This document shows, in pieces, positions 17,809 through 25,789 of a stretch of DNA of 32,248 nt. A program made the translations under genes and the position numbers. Under the pieces are notes generated by a model. It was not told where the DNA came from, searched no databases, and saw only the letters and a list, made by a program, of their open reading frames with translations. Positions within the stretch are counted from its first letter, which is position 1. Each line of letters begins with the position of its first letter. The stretch covers positions 1-32,248 of the forward strand of contig JBAXGN010000085.1 in assembly GCA_037139415.1 (NCBI GenBank). The letters are read 5' to 3'. The DNA is from Verrucomicrobiota bacterium (lineage in GTDB: Bacteria > Verrucomicrobiota > Verrucomicrobiia > Limisphaerales > Fontisphaeraceae).

Positions 17809-18685
17809 GGCGGAAACGTTTTAACACGATGGGAAAGCAAACTGCCAGCACGAATAGCAACACCCATCCGTCAATCAGCCGGTTACTGCCCCAGAACCAG
17901 GTGTTGGTGTTGGGGATTGGGCTGGTCATGAAGCCGTAGGTTTTCAACCAGAATATCCATCCACCATGCAGGCCAATGGACGCATACAACGCCCCGGTGC
18001 GTTCGTACGCCAGCGCCAGCAATAGGCCAACGAGTGTCATATTGATGAATCCGGGCACCACACGCTGCCACTCAAAAAAACCCGAAGTCATCTGCGGCAG
18101 CAACCACAATCCGGAATACCAGTACACTTCGCCGGTGGCCTGCATGGGCGCGAAGAAATGTACTATGCCATACACGGCACTGCTAAGCACCAGTGCCCAG
18201 CGCCAGTCAAACGCGCGTTTGAATCCACCATAGATGCTTCCGCGAAACACCAGTTCCTCGATGAGTCCCACCACCAGTGCAGCCGAGGCGGCGTTTAGAA
18301 AGTGCCGGAAAAACTGGCCGGGCGTATGGTTCATGTCCGGGGTGCAGGCCCCGCCCGCCAGGCAGAGCACCGCCGCCAACGCCACCGAAACGAAGCCCAG
18401 TAGAAAACCATCCGTCCAATCCCGCCACCATCCCGGGCGCGTCCCCAAACCAACATCGTTACGGGTTTGCGCGCCCAAGGTTTTGAGAAAGGGCCATAAT
18501 CCCACCACCGCCAAAAAGGTGAAACAGCGCGTCATATACCGGTGCAGCGGGAATTCCGCCAACTTGTGCAGCCATTCAAATTTGGCGCCACTCCATTGGA
18601 CCAATGCATAAACTTGCGGGGCCAGCAACGCGCCACCCGCAAAGACAAACAGCATATACAGCATCAAAGCCCGCAAAGACCGCAT
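17777..18685 (-). CDS. CPBP family intramembrane metalloprotease
   Basis: 302 residues from ATG 18685, with about seven to eight hydrophobic segments. The CPBP (Abi/Rce1) motifs are present: E143-E144-x3-R (EELVFRG), a His in YGIVHF (H176) and a His in GLHGGW (H240). These are membrane-embedded proteases with roles ranging from prenyl-protein processing to bacteriocin immunity; the substrate here is unknown. The same frame opens at TTG 18724 and GTG 18700. ATG 18685 is preferred because GGTGA lies just upstream, but the start is uncertain. It is the first gene of the run CPBP-comF-accD-transpeptidase. Confidence 0.82.
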   Translation of the reverse strand: MRSLRALMLYMLFVFAGGALLAPQVYALVQWSGAKFEWLHKLAEFPLHRYMTRCFTFLAVVGLWPFLKTLGAQTRNDVGLGTRPGWWRDWTDGFLLGFVSVALAAVLCLAGGACTPDMNHTPGQFFRHFLNAASAALVVGLIEELVFRGSIYGGFKRAFDWRWALVLSSAVYGIVHFFAPMQATGEVYWYSGLWLLPQMTSGFFEWQRVVPGFINMTLVGLLLALAYERTGALYASIGLHGGWIFWLKTYGFMTSPIPNTNTWFWGSNRLIDGWVLLFVLAVCFPIVLKRFRHDLGGFKKAA

Positions 18686-18724
18686 GACAGGGTTATTCAC
18701 CAAACCGCCCGGAAAGGAAATCAA

Positions 18725-19110
18725 ATTTTAAACAACCGCAAACGTAGGTGACGAGACTCAAACATGACAGCGCGGGAAATTTTGGAGTGCGGTGGCAGAA
18801 TCCGGGGGTAACAGGGGCGGATGACGACACCGCTTTGGATTTCAACGCCATTCCGCAATCCGAATTCCGCAATCCGAATTCGAGGGTTCCGCATTCCGAA
18901 ATCCGCATTCCGAATTCAAAATGGGCTGGTTTTCATCCGTGCCATCCGAGTTATCCGTGGTAAAATAACGGAGAATAAACCACCGATAAACACCGATGGA
19001 CACAGAGAAGACCATACACCGGCCCGTTATTCCGCATTCCGCATTCCGCATTCCGAAATCCGCAATCGAGGGTTCCGCCTTGCCGCCGCACTCCAAAAAA
19101 TGGGCGCTCT
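18725..19110. repeat. Intergenic repeat cluster (heptads and ATCCGTG-type repeats)
   Basis: No gene is seen. Degenerate 7-bp units (ATTCCGC, AATCCGA, ATTCGAG) fill 18845-18917 and 19030-19070. Between them lies a block with ATCCGTG/ATCCGAG/ATCCGTGG units followed by ACCGATAAACACCGATGG (about 18936-19005). The last part (19075-19110) is a diverged fragment of the 171-bp unit at 1-640. The remaining 19111-19327 holds the upstream region of the next gene. Confidence 0.8.
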
Positions 19111-19327
19111 TTGAACCTATGAACCCATGAACCTGGAAGTGGTGGTACGGAACCACAGACCCTGCCTACCTCGTATTATTCGTAACGCACCAACGCGCGG
19201 GCGGCGCATGTTTTTCCATATATTCAGCCGCCGAGCTTGCCCGCCGTCCCTGCGCAATGTTACGTTAGCCGACATGACGACGGTAACATCAAAATATCAT
19301 CCGAAGCGCGTTCCGGGTAAGGACGAT

Positions 19328-20359
19328 ATGACAGCAGAAAGGCGCTGGCGGCCGGTGTTGTGGCTGGCGTTGTGGCTGCCTGTTTTTGGGGGGCTCTTCT
19401 GGACTGGTGGCAGTTCCGCGCTGGGGCAAACCAGCCTGGAAAGCTTGCCGGCTCAAATTCGCCAGACGCTGGTTAGCAAACTGGAAGGAGCCCGATTGGT
19501 GGATGCGATGCTGACCAATGAAAATGGGCATCAGATCTATGAACTGGAAGTACGGCAGAAGGGTTTATTGCGCAATGTAACCATTGGCGCGGATGGTGAC
19601 CTGCTGGCCCGACAGGTGTTTCTGGATGAATTGCCTGCCGCCGTGCGAACGACCTTAAAACGGGAAACCGTCGGGAAATCGGTCTCAGAAATCTATTGGA
19701 TCAATGAAGAGGGAGCGCCCGCCTATTATACTGAATTCCCTGACAAACAACAAAAACGCGCCTTGAACATTGCCCCGGACGGCTGGCTAAATTCCCGCCA
19801 GATGTTCTGGACCGAGACGCCAGTCGAAGTACAAAACGGTATCCGTGATAAAATGGTGGGCATCATGATTCAGTCCATTGACTTGGCAGAAGACAACGAT
19901 GGCAAAACCTATGAAGTGCTGGAGCGCAACCATGGTCGGGAACACCTGTGGATTTTTGAACCAACCGGGGAACTGGTGGCAGAACCCGTGAGCCAGAAAT
20001 CAGTGCCGCCCGCCGCATTGCAGGTGTTGACAAAAAAAGCGGACGGAGGCCGCCAAGTACGGATCCTGAAATTCAAGCACGCGGATAAAATGCTGTATGA
20101 AATGACTTGGGTGCGCGGGGAAGAGCGATATACCTGTGCCGTGGATGCGGATGGCCAGGTGGTGAGCGACGAAATGCCATTAAGCGCCCTGCCGGAAGTG
20201 GTGCGCAAAACCGTCGCAGAGAAAACCAATGGCCGCTACCTGGTGCGCATCGAGAAACAACCGCCCGGTGATGGCGGTGGATATGAGGTCACGACTCGGC
20301 AGCAGGGCAAGACGGAAACGTTACTGTTCCCGCCGGATGGCCGCCTCCCAAAAGAGTAA
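19328..20359 (+). CDS. Exported protein of five tandem PepSY-like repeats
   Basis: 343 residues from ATG 19328, preceded by AAGGA at 19319-19323; ATG 19274 in the same frame is an alternative. A signal peptide covers about residues 1-34 (WRPVLWLALWLPVFGGLFW, then ALG-Q). The rest is five repeats of about 62 residues starting near 37, 99, 161, 223 and 284. Each opens with an L/T-P-x-x-V/I-R helix, continues through a strand pair containing a YE or YY motif, and closes with a DG-x-L turn. This matches PepSY-like (BLIP-like) domains, which often bind or inhibit proteins in the periplasm. No catalytic motif is present. The family-level match is by pattern only. Confidence 0.72.
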   Translation: MTAERRWRPVLWLALWLPVFGGLFWTGGSSALGQTSLESLPAQIRQTLVSKLEGARLVDAMLTNENGHQIYELEVRQKGLLRNVTIGADGDLLARQVFLDELPAAVRTTLKRETVGKSVSEIYWINEEGAPAYYTEFPDKQQKRALNIAPDGWLNSRQMFWTETPVEVQNGIRDKMVGIMIQSIDLAEDNDGKTYEVLERNHGREHLWIFEPTGELVAEPVSQKSVPPAALQVLTKKADGGRQVRILKFKHADKMLYEMTWVRGEERYTCAVDADGQVVSDEMPLSALPEVVRKTVAEKTNGRYLVRIEKQPPGDGGGYEVTTRQQGKTETLLFPPDGRLPKE

Positions 20360-20363
20360 CCGG

Positions 20364-21137
20364 CTACCGGATGGCCGTGCCCACACCCAGCCAGATCAGG
20401 CCGAATTTGAACGTCGCCCAAGGCAAAAACAGACAGGCAAATGCCGCCATAAACCGGCAATTACTTAACTTGGACAAGCCCGCCGCCAGCACGGCAATAT
20501 ACCAGAGCGTCATCACATTGCACGCGGCCAGGGTCAGATGCACTTTATTCGTCGGATCAATTTGCGGCACGAACAAGATCGGTCCGGCGGAGGCCAGCAA
20601 GGTGCCTTTACCCACCACCAGCAAAGCGCCCAACACGGCGCCCAACACGCCAATCATCCCGGCCAGGCTGCACACCTCCAACGTTTTCATGTACGGAAAA
20701 TCCGCCTTGAAAATGAACCGGCCCGCCAGCCACACAAACAACGCCACCACGAATGGCCACGCCACCCCAGCCGTGACCGCGCTGACCGAGCCGATACTTT
20801 TCAACACCATCGGCGAAGAAAACTTCTCAACCGTCGCCCGCACCTGCGCTTTTTGCGCCTCGGGCATGTCTTTCAGGCTTTTCTCGATCGCCTGTTCTTG
20901 TTGTTCGCGAATCTGGCGAAGAATGCTTTCCTGGGAAAAGATCAGGAACACCGACAACACCGTCGCGAGGATGCTCAGGGCGATGGGAACCATCCAGTTT
21001 GCCAGGCAGGGCGGGCTGTTTTTGACCTCTTCAAACACCGCCCCCGGCGCGGCAAGGATATTGAATAGACGCGCGCCCAACGAGGTGGCCGGTGGCGGAG
21101 TGGGCGCGGGATTTTCCGCAGGCGGAATATTTTCCAT
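20364..21137 (-). CDS. Yip1 family membrane protein
   Basis: 257 residues. A Pro-rich cytoplasmic N-terminus (NPAPTPPPA) leads into RLFNILAAPGAVFEEVKNSP, the typical opening of the Yip1 domain, and then about five transmembrane segments with a charged helical loop (about residues 70-105, EQQEQAIEKSLKDMPEAQKAQ). Bacterial Yip1 proteins are membrane proteins of unknown function. It converges with the PepSY-like gene, with 4 nt between stops. ATG 21137 is the start. Confidence 0.78.
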   Translation of the reverse strand: MENIPPAENPAPTPPPATSLGARLFNILAAPGAVFEEVKNSPPCLANWMVPIALSILATVLSVFLIFSQESILRQIREQQEQAIEKSLKDMPEAQKAQVRATVEKFSSPMVLKSIGSVSAVTAGVAWPFVVALFVWLAGRFIFKADFPYMKTLEVCSLAGMIGVLGAVLGALLVVGKGTLLASAGPILFVPQIDPTNKVHLTLAACNVMTLWYIAVLAAGLSKLSNCRFMAAFACLFLPWATFKFGLIWLGVGTAIR

Positions 21138-21236
21138 AAATGTTCGATTAAACGGTTAACGCCAGTTACAGGTGGTAGGGTGGCCTCCCTGCCCGGCGCA
21201 AGTCAAGCTTGGAGGCGGGTTATTCCAATGAGCTTT

Positions 21237-21374
21237 CAAGCTGAGACTAAGGCGCGCAGGATTTTGGGCGGCTGGCGAGACGCGAGCGAGGCGCATACCC
21301 GTCCCGACCTGTCGGGATAACGAGCGAGCAACGAAGCCAGCAGCTCAAAAGACCAGCGAATTAGTCTCAGCTTG
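21237..21374. repeat. MITE-like element with 14-bp perfect terminal inverted repeats
   Basis: CAAGCTGAGACTAA (21237-21250) and its exact reverse complement TTAGTCTCAGCTTG (21361-21374) bound 138 bp. Inside, GCTGGC pairs with GCCAGC, and the centre has the hairpin CCCGAC-CT-GTCGGG (21303-21316), so the whole element is an imperfect palindrome. It contains no ORF. This fits a non-autonomous inverted-repeat element or structured intergenic repeat. It occupies much of the gap 21138-21388, where nothing else is recognised. Confidence 0.65.
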
Positions 21375-21388
21375 ATAGCGATTTGGAA

Positions 21389-22528
21389 TTAGTTTGAAGA
21401 TTTTGGGGCGTCCGCTGGCCGGTTGCCGGCTAAAGTCGGCAGGCTGCGCGAGGGGAAAAAACGGTCGCGCAAGTACAACATGGGCCACTCCACCAGCGCC
21501 GCCATAAAAATCCCGCCCCCGATTGCCGCGCAGAAATAGACCACCAGATAAGCGGGGTAATTGTCGGTCAGCCCCAGCCATTTCAAAATGATCCGGTTCA
21601 GCCCATGGCCGGCGATCATGTGCCAGAGATAAATGGAATACGAGCGCGCCCCAATGAACGCCAGCCCCCGGTTCCACCAGCTAGCGCCCAAGCCCAGCCC
21701 CATCATGCCCACCAGCAAACTGCCGCTGCCCCACGAAAAGACCGCCAGCCCCAAGGTTTGAATGTAAAACGAGTCTTCCTGCGGCAGCCAGAAAGCCGGG
21801 GCAAGCAGCACCCCGCCGGCCAGGATCAGCCGCCGGGCATGGCGGCGCGCAAATTCCATGAACGCCGCCGGATACTCATGATAGTAATACGATAGCACGA
21901 CCCCGAAAAACAGGCTGTCCATGCGCACGTGGGATTGGAACATCACCGTGGTCATGTTAAACTCCGCAAAGGTCACGGTGACCAGGCGCACCACCAGGCA
22001 GGTGACGACCAGCGCCAGATACACCCAGGGCACCAGCGAGAAGATCCGCTCCCGGTGGCGGCAGTACCGCTCACAGACAATCAGCAACAGCGGCAGGAAC
22101 ACGTAAAAATGCTCCTCGACCGCCAACGACCATGAGTGCGCAAAGATCCCGTCATAATACGACTGAATAAACAACAACTCGCCCGCCACCAGCTTCCAAC
22201 GCACCGGCTGCCCCTGAAAATAACTGACCACCACCACCACAAAAATCAGCAGCCAGAAGGAGGGATAGATTTTGAAACCGCGCCGAATAAAAAACCGTTT
22301 GAAAGAGATCTGCCCGTATTTCTTGTGTTCCGAAAACAACAGGCTGGAAATTAAAAAACCACTCAGCACAAAAAACAAATCCACCCCGATCCAGCCGCCA
22401 CATTGCAGCATGGAGGCGAACGCATGTCCACTGGCGCTTTGTTGTTCAGAGCATAGATGCAGGTGGCGCAGCATGACCAGCAGGACGGCTGCCAACCGTA
22501 AAATATCTATGGGAATGGACCGGTTCAT
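21389..22528 (-). CDS. Acyltransferase 3 family membrane protein (OafA/YrhL-like)
   Basis: 379 residues with about ten hydrophobic segments. The start IPIDILRLAAVLLVMLRHLHL carries the R21-H22 pair of acyltransferase 3 enzymes, followed by GVDLFFVLSGFLI and RRGFKIYPSFW, all typical of the family. These integral membrane proteins O-acylate surface sugars or lipids. It is last in a same-strand run with two glycosyltransferases (gaps 37 and 33 nt), so it probably decorates the polysaccharide they build. Confidence 0.9.
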   Translation of the reverse strand: MNRSIPIDILRLAAVLLVMLRHLHLCSEQQSASGHAFASMLQCGGWIGVDLFFVLSGFLISSLLFSEHKKYGQISFKRFFIRRGFKIYPSFWLLIFVVVVVSYFQGQPVRWKLVAGELLFIQSYYDGIFAHSWSLAVEEHFYVFLPLLLIVCERYCRHRERIFSLVPWVYLALVVTCLVVRLVTVTFAEFNMTTVMFQSHVRMDSLFFGVVLSYYYHEYPAAFMEFARRHARRLILAGGVLLAPAFWLPQEDSFYIQTLGLAVFSWGSGSLLVGMMGLGLGASWWNRGLAFIGARSYSIYLWHMIAGHGLNRIILKWLGLTDNYPAYLVVYFCAAIGGGIFMAALVEWPMLYLRDRFFPSRSLPTLAGNRPADAPKSSN

Positions 22529-22565
22529 GCGTGATTGGCCTTGGGCTGCTTGTTCAACATCCAGT

Positions 22566-23723
22566 TTATCCCGGTGCGACCCCGCGTTTGCGCTCCACTA
22601 ACTCGCGATAAATTTCCAAATGTCGTTGGGCGACGGTTTTCGGGTGATACCGTTGGTGGGCTTCCGCCAGTCCTTGCTGTGCCAGCCGGGCGGCCAGCGC
22701 GGGATCGTTGAGCAGCCGCTCCACTGCCTGAAGCATGCTCCCACCGTCATGCGGGTTGCATAAGAGCCCCGTCTGGCCATCCGCCACCAGGTCCGGCACC
22801 CCGCCCACGTTGGCGGCGACCAACGGGATGCCCGCCGCCTGGGCTTCCAGCACCACCATGGGACAGTTATCTTCCAGGGAGGAAAGGACGAGCGCGGAAG
22901 CCCGCTGATAGAATTGCCACACGCTTTCCCGCGGAATCGCCCCGGCATACTCGCACCAGGGGTTGGTCTTGACCAAGTCCAGAAACTCGCGCGCATAGGC
23001 GTCCTGCGGATCATGGGACCCCACAAACACCAGCCGAAAGGGTCGCCGGGCGGCCAGCGGCTGCAAGGCGCGAATCAAGGAATTCTGGTTTTTCAGGGGG
23101 CAAATGGTGCTCACGCAAAGGACGACCGGCACCGGCTCCGGCCGCCGGGGCAGGCCAAACAGCGCGGCATCCACCGCATTGGGGATCAACCAAGTGCGTG
23201 GAGTCAGGGCTTGGACCAGGCTCTCCGTGTAACGGCTGATGCAAACTACCCCATCGGTGCGCGGCAGCACAAACGCTTCCAGCCGCGCCGCCGCCCATTG
23301 GTAACTCAGCCACGACGCCTGGTTGCCCGCGGCAATTTTCCGCATGTTGCCGTGAATGGTCAGGACGTTGGGAAACCGGGAAAACACGGCGCTGATCGCA
23401 CTATCGCGTTCCGTGCCCTGACCGTGGACAATTTCCGGCTGCAGTTCCGCCAGTTTTTTGCGGGTGGCCCGCACACACCCCTGATAGGCCGTTCGCAGCC
23501 AGCCGAATTGCGGCACCACCACGCTGTGAAACCAGATGTTGCCGGCCAGTTTGGCCGGCGACGCCATGGGGCGTTTCGTGCAGGAAACCACATGCACTTC
23601 CGCCTCCGGAATCAGGGCGAATCCGTTCAAAAGATACGTCACGGCCGATCCAAAGTAGGGGGTCGGTTTGGCGTATTCACAAAACATTTCCCGATTGTCA
23701 ATCGTCAGGATGGCGACGCGCAT
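22566..23723 (-). CDS. Glycosyltransferase family 4 protein
   Basis: 385 residues. The C-terminal GT-B half holds the GT4 signature: SLEDNCPMVVLEAQAAG with Glu residues spaced as E-x7-E, then PLVAANVGGVPDLV, and a C-terminal helix with AEAHQRYHP. The N-terminal half starts MRVAILTIDN and has a NVLTIHGN segment. It should transfer a sugar from a nucleotide donor to a glycan or lipid acceptor at the cytoplasmic face. Start ATG 23723 has no clear ribosome binding site. It is the middle gene of the polysaccharide operon. Confidence 0.88.
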   Translation of the reverse strand: MRVAILTIDNREMFCEYAKPTPYFGSAVTYLLNGFALIPEAEVHVVSCTKRPMASPAKLAGNIWFHSVVVPQFGWLRTAYQGCVRATRKKLAELQPEIVHGQGTERDSAISAVFSRFPNVLTIHGNMRKIAAGNQASWLSYQWAAARLEAFVLPRTDGVVCISRYTESLVQALTPRTWLIPNAVDAALFGLPRRPEPVPVVLCVSTICPLKNQNSLIRALQPLAARRPFRLVFVGSHDPQDAYAREFLDLVKTNPWCEYAGAIPRESVWQFYQRASALVLSSLEDNCPMVVLEAQAAGIPLVAANVGGVPDLVADGQTGLLCNPHDGGSMLQAVERLLNDPALAARLAQQGLAEAHQRYHPKTVAQRHLEIYRELVERKRGVAPG

Positions 23724-23756
23724 AGTCGTTGATTAAAATTTAAGTCACGCCGGGGT

Positions 23757-24992
23757 TCAAGTCACATTCTGCAGCGCGGCGCGCATCCGTTCCACATACC
23801 GCGCCACCTCATGATGTTGCAGGAACCAGGCCCGCAACCCCAGCCCGGACTCCGTTTGCAGCAGCGCCCGGATCGCCGCCGCCACCTGTGCCGGCGCCTG
23901 CGGCTCCGCCAAGCCGGGATAGCCTGCCGGAAACAAATCGGGAATGCCACGCCAGCGCGTGGTGGCGGCGGGCACACCAAAGGCCATCGCCTCCGCGAGC
24001 ACCAGGCCAAAACTCTCCGATTCATAGTACGTTGGGAAACAAAAAACGTCCGCTTCCAAAAACAACCGTCGCTTCGTCTCGCCCTGCACGAACCCCGCAT
24101 ACGTGACCACGCCCTTCAAGTCGGCTTGCTGACAGCGCAGGTCGAACTCGGCGCGTTCCGATTCCCGCCAGAATTTTCCCGCCACCGTCAGGCACACGCG
24201 CAGGGGGGAGTTTTCGGCGGCCAACTCCTGCCGGAGCCTGGCCACGGCCTCCAGCGTGTCAAAAAGCCCTTTGGTGCGGGTGCAGAGCGCCAGGAACAGG
24301 AGCTGCACCGTTTCCGGATCGCCGCCCGCCGCCTGCCGTTCTGCGGCACCGAGCGTTTCCTGCCGCAGTAATTTTGCGCGCGCCGCGAACCGGGCGCGCC
24401 GGCGAAGTTCAATCTGCGCCACAAAATTGGCAGCCGGGTCAGGAATGCCACACGTGACAATCGTCTCCGCGCGGGCCGCCAACACCTTCAGGCCCAAGTC
24501 GTTGGCCCGGCTCTGAATGATGCTTAAATCGGCCCCGCCAAGCAACCGTTGGCTGATCCAGCGCTCCCATGGATAAGCCCGGTTTTCCAGCCAGTCTCCC
24601 AACCCGGCGGCATGCCAGTGAAGAATCAGCCGGGCATAAAACGGGCGGCACAGCGCCATCACCAGCCAGTCCCGATACAAGGCCTGCCGCCCGGGCGGGG
24701 CGGGCACATAGTAAAAATGCCGCACATGATGGCGAAAGCGGCAGCCAATGGCTTCCAGACAATACCGTAGCAACCGGGGAACTTTGGCCCAAGCCCGCTG
24801 GCCGATGTCGTCCAAATCCCGGGAAAGCCGGGCATCCACATGATAGCACGCGATGGCGGGTTCCTCATGGGTTGAGGCGTGTGCCGCCGGTCGCCGCCGC
24901 TGGTCCCCCCCCAAGTGTTCAAGCAACAACTCCACCATGTAACTCTGCCCATGGTGTGGCGGCGGCTTATGTGCAAATACCAGTAACTTCAC
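23757..24992 (-). CDS. Glycosyltransferase family 4 protein
   Basis: 411 residues from GTG 24992, with AAGAAG a few bases upstream. N-terminal MKLLVFAHKPPPHHGQS shows the glycine/His-rich donor-domain loop of GT-B enzymes. The C-terminal half has ESFGLVLAEAMAFGVP (E-x7-E type) and RGIPDLF. Likely a hexosyltransferase in surface polysaccharide or glycolipid synthesis; donor and acceptor unknown. First gene of the run GT4-GT4-acyltransferase. Confidence 0.87.
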   Translation of the reverse strand: MKLLVFAHKPPPHHGQSYMVELLLEHLGGDQRRRPAAHASTHEEPAIACYHVDARLSRDLDDIGQRAWAKVPRLLRYCLEAIGCRFRHHVRHFYYVPAPPGRQALYRDWLVMALCRPFYARLILHWHAAGLGDWLENRAYPWERWISQRLLGGADLSIIQSRANDLGLKVLAARAETIVTCGIPDPAANFVAQIELRRRARFAARAKLLRQETLGAAERQAAGGDPETVQLLFLALCTRTKGLFDTLEAVARLRQELAAENSPLRVCLTVAGKFWRESERAEFDLRCQQADLKGVVTYAGFVQGETKRRLFLEADVFCFPTYYESESFGLVLAEAMAFGVPAATTRWRGIPDLFPAGYPGLAEPQAPAQVAAAIRALLQTESGLGLRAWFLQHHEVARYVERMRAALQNVT

Positions 24993-25067
24993 TGCTTCTT
25001 GCCCAACATAATGAATACAGCCCGGCGCAAGTCAAGCCACACACAGTGGATTTTCCAGAAACTCATA

Positions 25068-25250
25068 ACTGGTCACTTCAGCCTTATCCTGTTCATCCTG
25101 TTCATCCTGTCTCCAGTTTGCCATGTCCGGCCCCCATTTTTCGTCTTCATTTTTCTGCAAAATCAGTTTCATTCCGCAATCCGCAATCCGCAATCCGCAT
25201 TTGTTTATCTGCCATGTCCGGCCCCCATTTTTCTGTAAACATCGGTTCCG
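25068..25250. repeat. Composite intergenic repeat module, copy A
   Basis: In order: ACTGGTCACTTCAGCC; three TCATCCTGT-type units; CCATGTCCGGCCCCCATT; TTCTGCAAAATCAG; heptads (ATTCCGC, AATCCGC); and a second CCATGTCCGGCCCCCATT. Modules with the same parts in similar order lie at 27107-27370 and 31684-32000. The gap 24993-25360 has no gene. The rest of it may hold the promoter of the next gene, including an imperfect inverted repeat GCAAACGCAC/GTGTTTGC near 25297-25323. Confidence 0.8.
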
Positions 25251-25360
25251 CAGCCGCTGATCACCCATTAGATTTATTGGCCAATGTTTAGGCCGTGCAA
25301 ACGCACACCGAAAATGTGTTTGCTGCGCATCGGTCCCCAATGTAATCTTCCTTCTGTGTC

Positions 25361-25789
25361 ATGTTAGCTAAGCGCACATCATTCAATCCCAAGCGCCGCA
25401 TCGCCAGCGCTCCGGTCCAGGCGGACCTGGATCGCTTAGCGGACAAGGTGCACTATGGAGGAAATCCGGAGCACAAGCGGAATCCCGGTGACTTTGGGCT
25501 AACGCCGCCGGCGAGTCCCCGTCGCAACAAGACGCTCTGTGACGGAGTAGGGGTTTTTAGCCGTGCGCTGGCGCTGGAGTTGCTGCGAGATGGAATTCGC
25601 TGCGGCCTCGTAAGCGAATGGGATGGCACCGGGTTTCCGCAGAATGTATGGTCCGTATCGACGAACGGCATCCCGTTGGAGGCGCAGTTGGAGAACGCAG
25701 CCAACGGTACTTACCACGGCTACCCGATGCCGGAGGATGACGCATTTCGCGAGATTGTGATTTCCAAATGGGGGGCAACCCATGAGTGA
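25361..25789 (+). CDS. Conserved hypothetical protein, partner of ImmA/IrrE-like gene
   Basis: 142 residues, soluble, no signal peptide. The conserved-looking core is KVHYGGNPEHKRNPGDFGL followed by TPPASPR and KTLCD (about residues 30-66), and the C-terminal half has a FPQNVWSV strand, EAQLEN and YHGYPM. I recognise this as a recurring bacterial family of unknown function, not as a named domain. Its stop overlaps the next gene's start (ATGAGTGA at 25782-25789), so the two are translationally coupled and probably act together. ATG 25361 has no obvious ribosome binding site. Confidence 0.75.
   Translation: MLAKRTSFNPKRRIASAPVQADLDRLADKVHYGGNPEHKRNPGDFGLTPPASPRRNKTLCDGVGVFSRALALELLRDGIRCGLVSEWDGTGFPQNVWSVSTNGIPLEAQLENAANGTYHGYPMPEDDAFREIVISKWGATHE

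Noticed and set aside
18845-19070. Heptad runs considered as CRISPR or iterons of an origin
   Set aside because: Units of 7 bp are contiguous and degenerate, occur at many sites, and no replication initiator gene is nearby.
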